The position numbers and the translations under genes are program-made. 21,852 bases of DNA from Bacillota bacterium (GTDB lineage: Bacteria > Bacillota_I > Bacilli_A > Erysipelotrichales > Erysipelotrichaceae), in assembly GCA_023388995.1 (NCBI GenBank), contig JAEWFD010000005.1, forward strand, positions 1-21,852. The letters are read 5' to 3'. Below the pieces are notes generated by a model. The model searched no databases. It saw only the letters and a list, made by a program, of their open reading frames with translations, and was not told the origin of the DNA. How positions within the stretch are numbered: the stretch's first letter is position 1; each line of letters starts with the position of its first letter. This document shows positions 21,732-21,852 of this stretch, piece after piece.

Positions 21732-21852
21732 ATCGAGTAGAGGCTAGTAATCAATAAAGTTACTTCGCCCCTCTCCTGCCACCGTACGTACCGTTCGGTA
21801 TACGGCGGCTCATAAGTTTACAGTTTTGTAGTAATCTGAAAAATAGATATAT
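21732..21852 (-). mobile_element. Group II intron, 3' end (domains V and VI), continues beyond the window
   Basis: On the minus strand 21811-21778 is a 34-base domain V: GAGCCGCCGTA with the AGC triad, a lower stem ending TACGGTGGC, a 2-base CG bulge and a short upper stem TACC/GGTA. Domain VI follows: AGAGG/CCTCT and AGTAA/TTACT stems, a probable branch-point A in CTACTCGAT, and a 3' end AT at 21732. The reverse transcriptase ORF and 5' domains would lie to the right of the window. Confidence 0.85.
21778..21811 (-). ncRNA. Group II intron domain V (catalytic hairpin)
   Basis: A 34-base hairpin with the AGC triad near its 5' end, a two-base CG bulge on the 3' side and a short apical stem-loop. 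It is the most conserved part of the ribozyme. Confidence 0.85.

Noticed and set aside
1..21852. CRISPR arrays, tRNA or rRNA genes, integrase or attachment sites
   Set aside because: I looked for regularly spaced repeats, tRNA-like cloverleaf ends and integrase motifs and saw none.

Overview
The window looks like chromosomal DNA of a low-GC Gram-positive bacterium (Bacillota). The signs are strong AAGGAGG-type ribosome binding sites, rho-independent terminators at most gene ends, a T-box leader on metG, a CIRCE element on htpG and the standard code (TGA is a stop, Trp is TGG). The gene style would fit a gut Erysipelotrichia-like lineage. That is an inference from the sequence; I did no database search.

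Layout, left to right. (1) 1-1500: an IS110-family element with an intact DEDD transposase and structured non-coding flanks. (2) 1567-3400: a small unknown membrane protein, then nagA (GlcNAc-6-P deacetylase). (3) 3420-4874, minus: a zinc-ribbon/coiled-coil/membrane protein gene broken by an in-frame TAA at codon 32. (4) 5185-6588: a VOC-fold protein and a BusR-like GntR regulator with an RCK_C domain, the class that senses c-di-AMP. (5) 6675-9773: an accessory cluster on the minus strand, made of a 48-residue four-cysteine protein, a membrane-anchored Sel1-repeat protein, a multi-span membrane protein and a lipoprotein. It lies opposite an XRE-type regulator (9774), and a palindrome-rich spacer lies between them. 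No known system is recognised here, and it is the best candidate for something undescribed. (6) 10143-11996, minus: mnmG. (7) 12097-14490: a TetR regulator with its operator, then an ABC ATPase and permease, all translationally coupled. (8) 14511-16535: htpG with promoter and CIRCE. (9) 16575-17657: a CPBP intramembrane protease. (10) 17891-20131, minus: metG behind a Met-specific T-box riboswitch. (11) 20181-21560, minus: two tandem paralogous coiled-coil proteins. The downstream copy carries an in-frame TAA, and the reading frame after it still matches the paralogue's C-terminus. (12) 21593-21852, minus: the 3' end of a group II intron (domains V and VI), which apparently interrupts an open reading frame upstream of the paralogue pair.

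Housekeeping functions (tRNA modification, Met-tRNA charging, heat shock, amino-sugar catabolism) are interleaved with accessory genes. A mobile element lies at each edge. Two separate genes show the same kind of lesion: a TAA with the frame kept and coding character continuing downstream.
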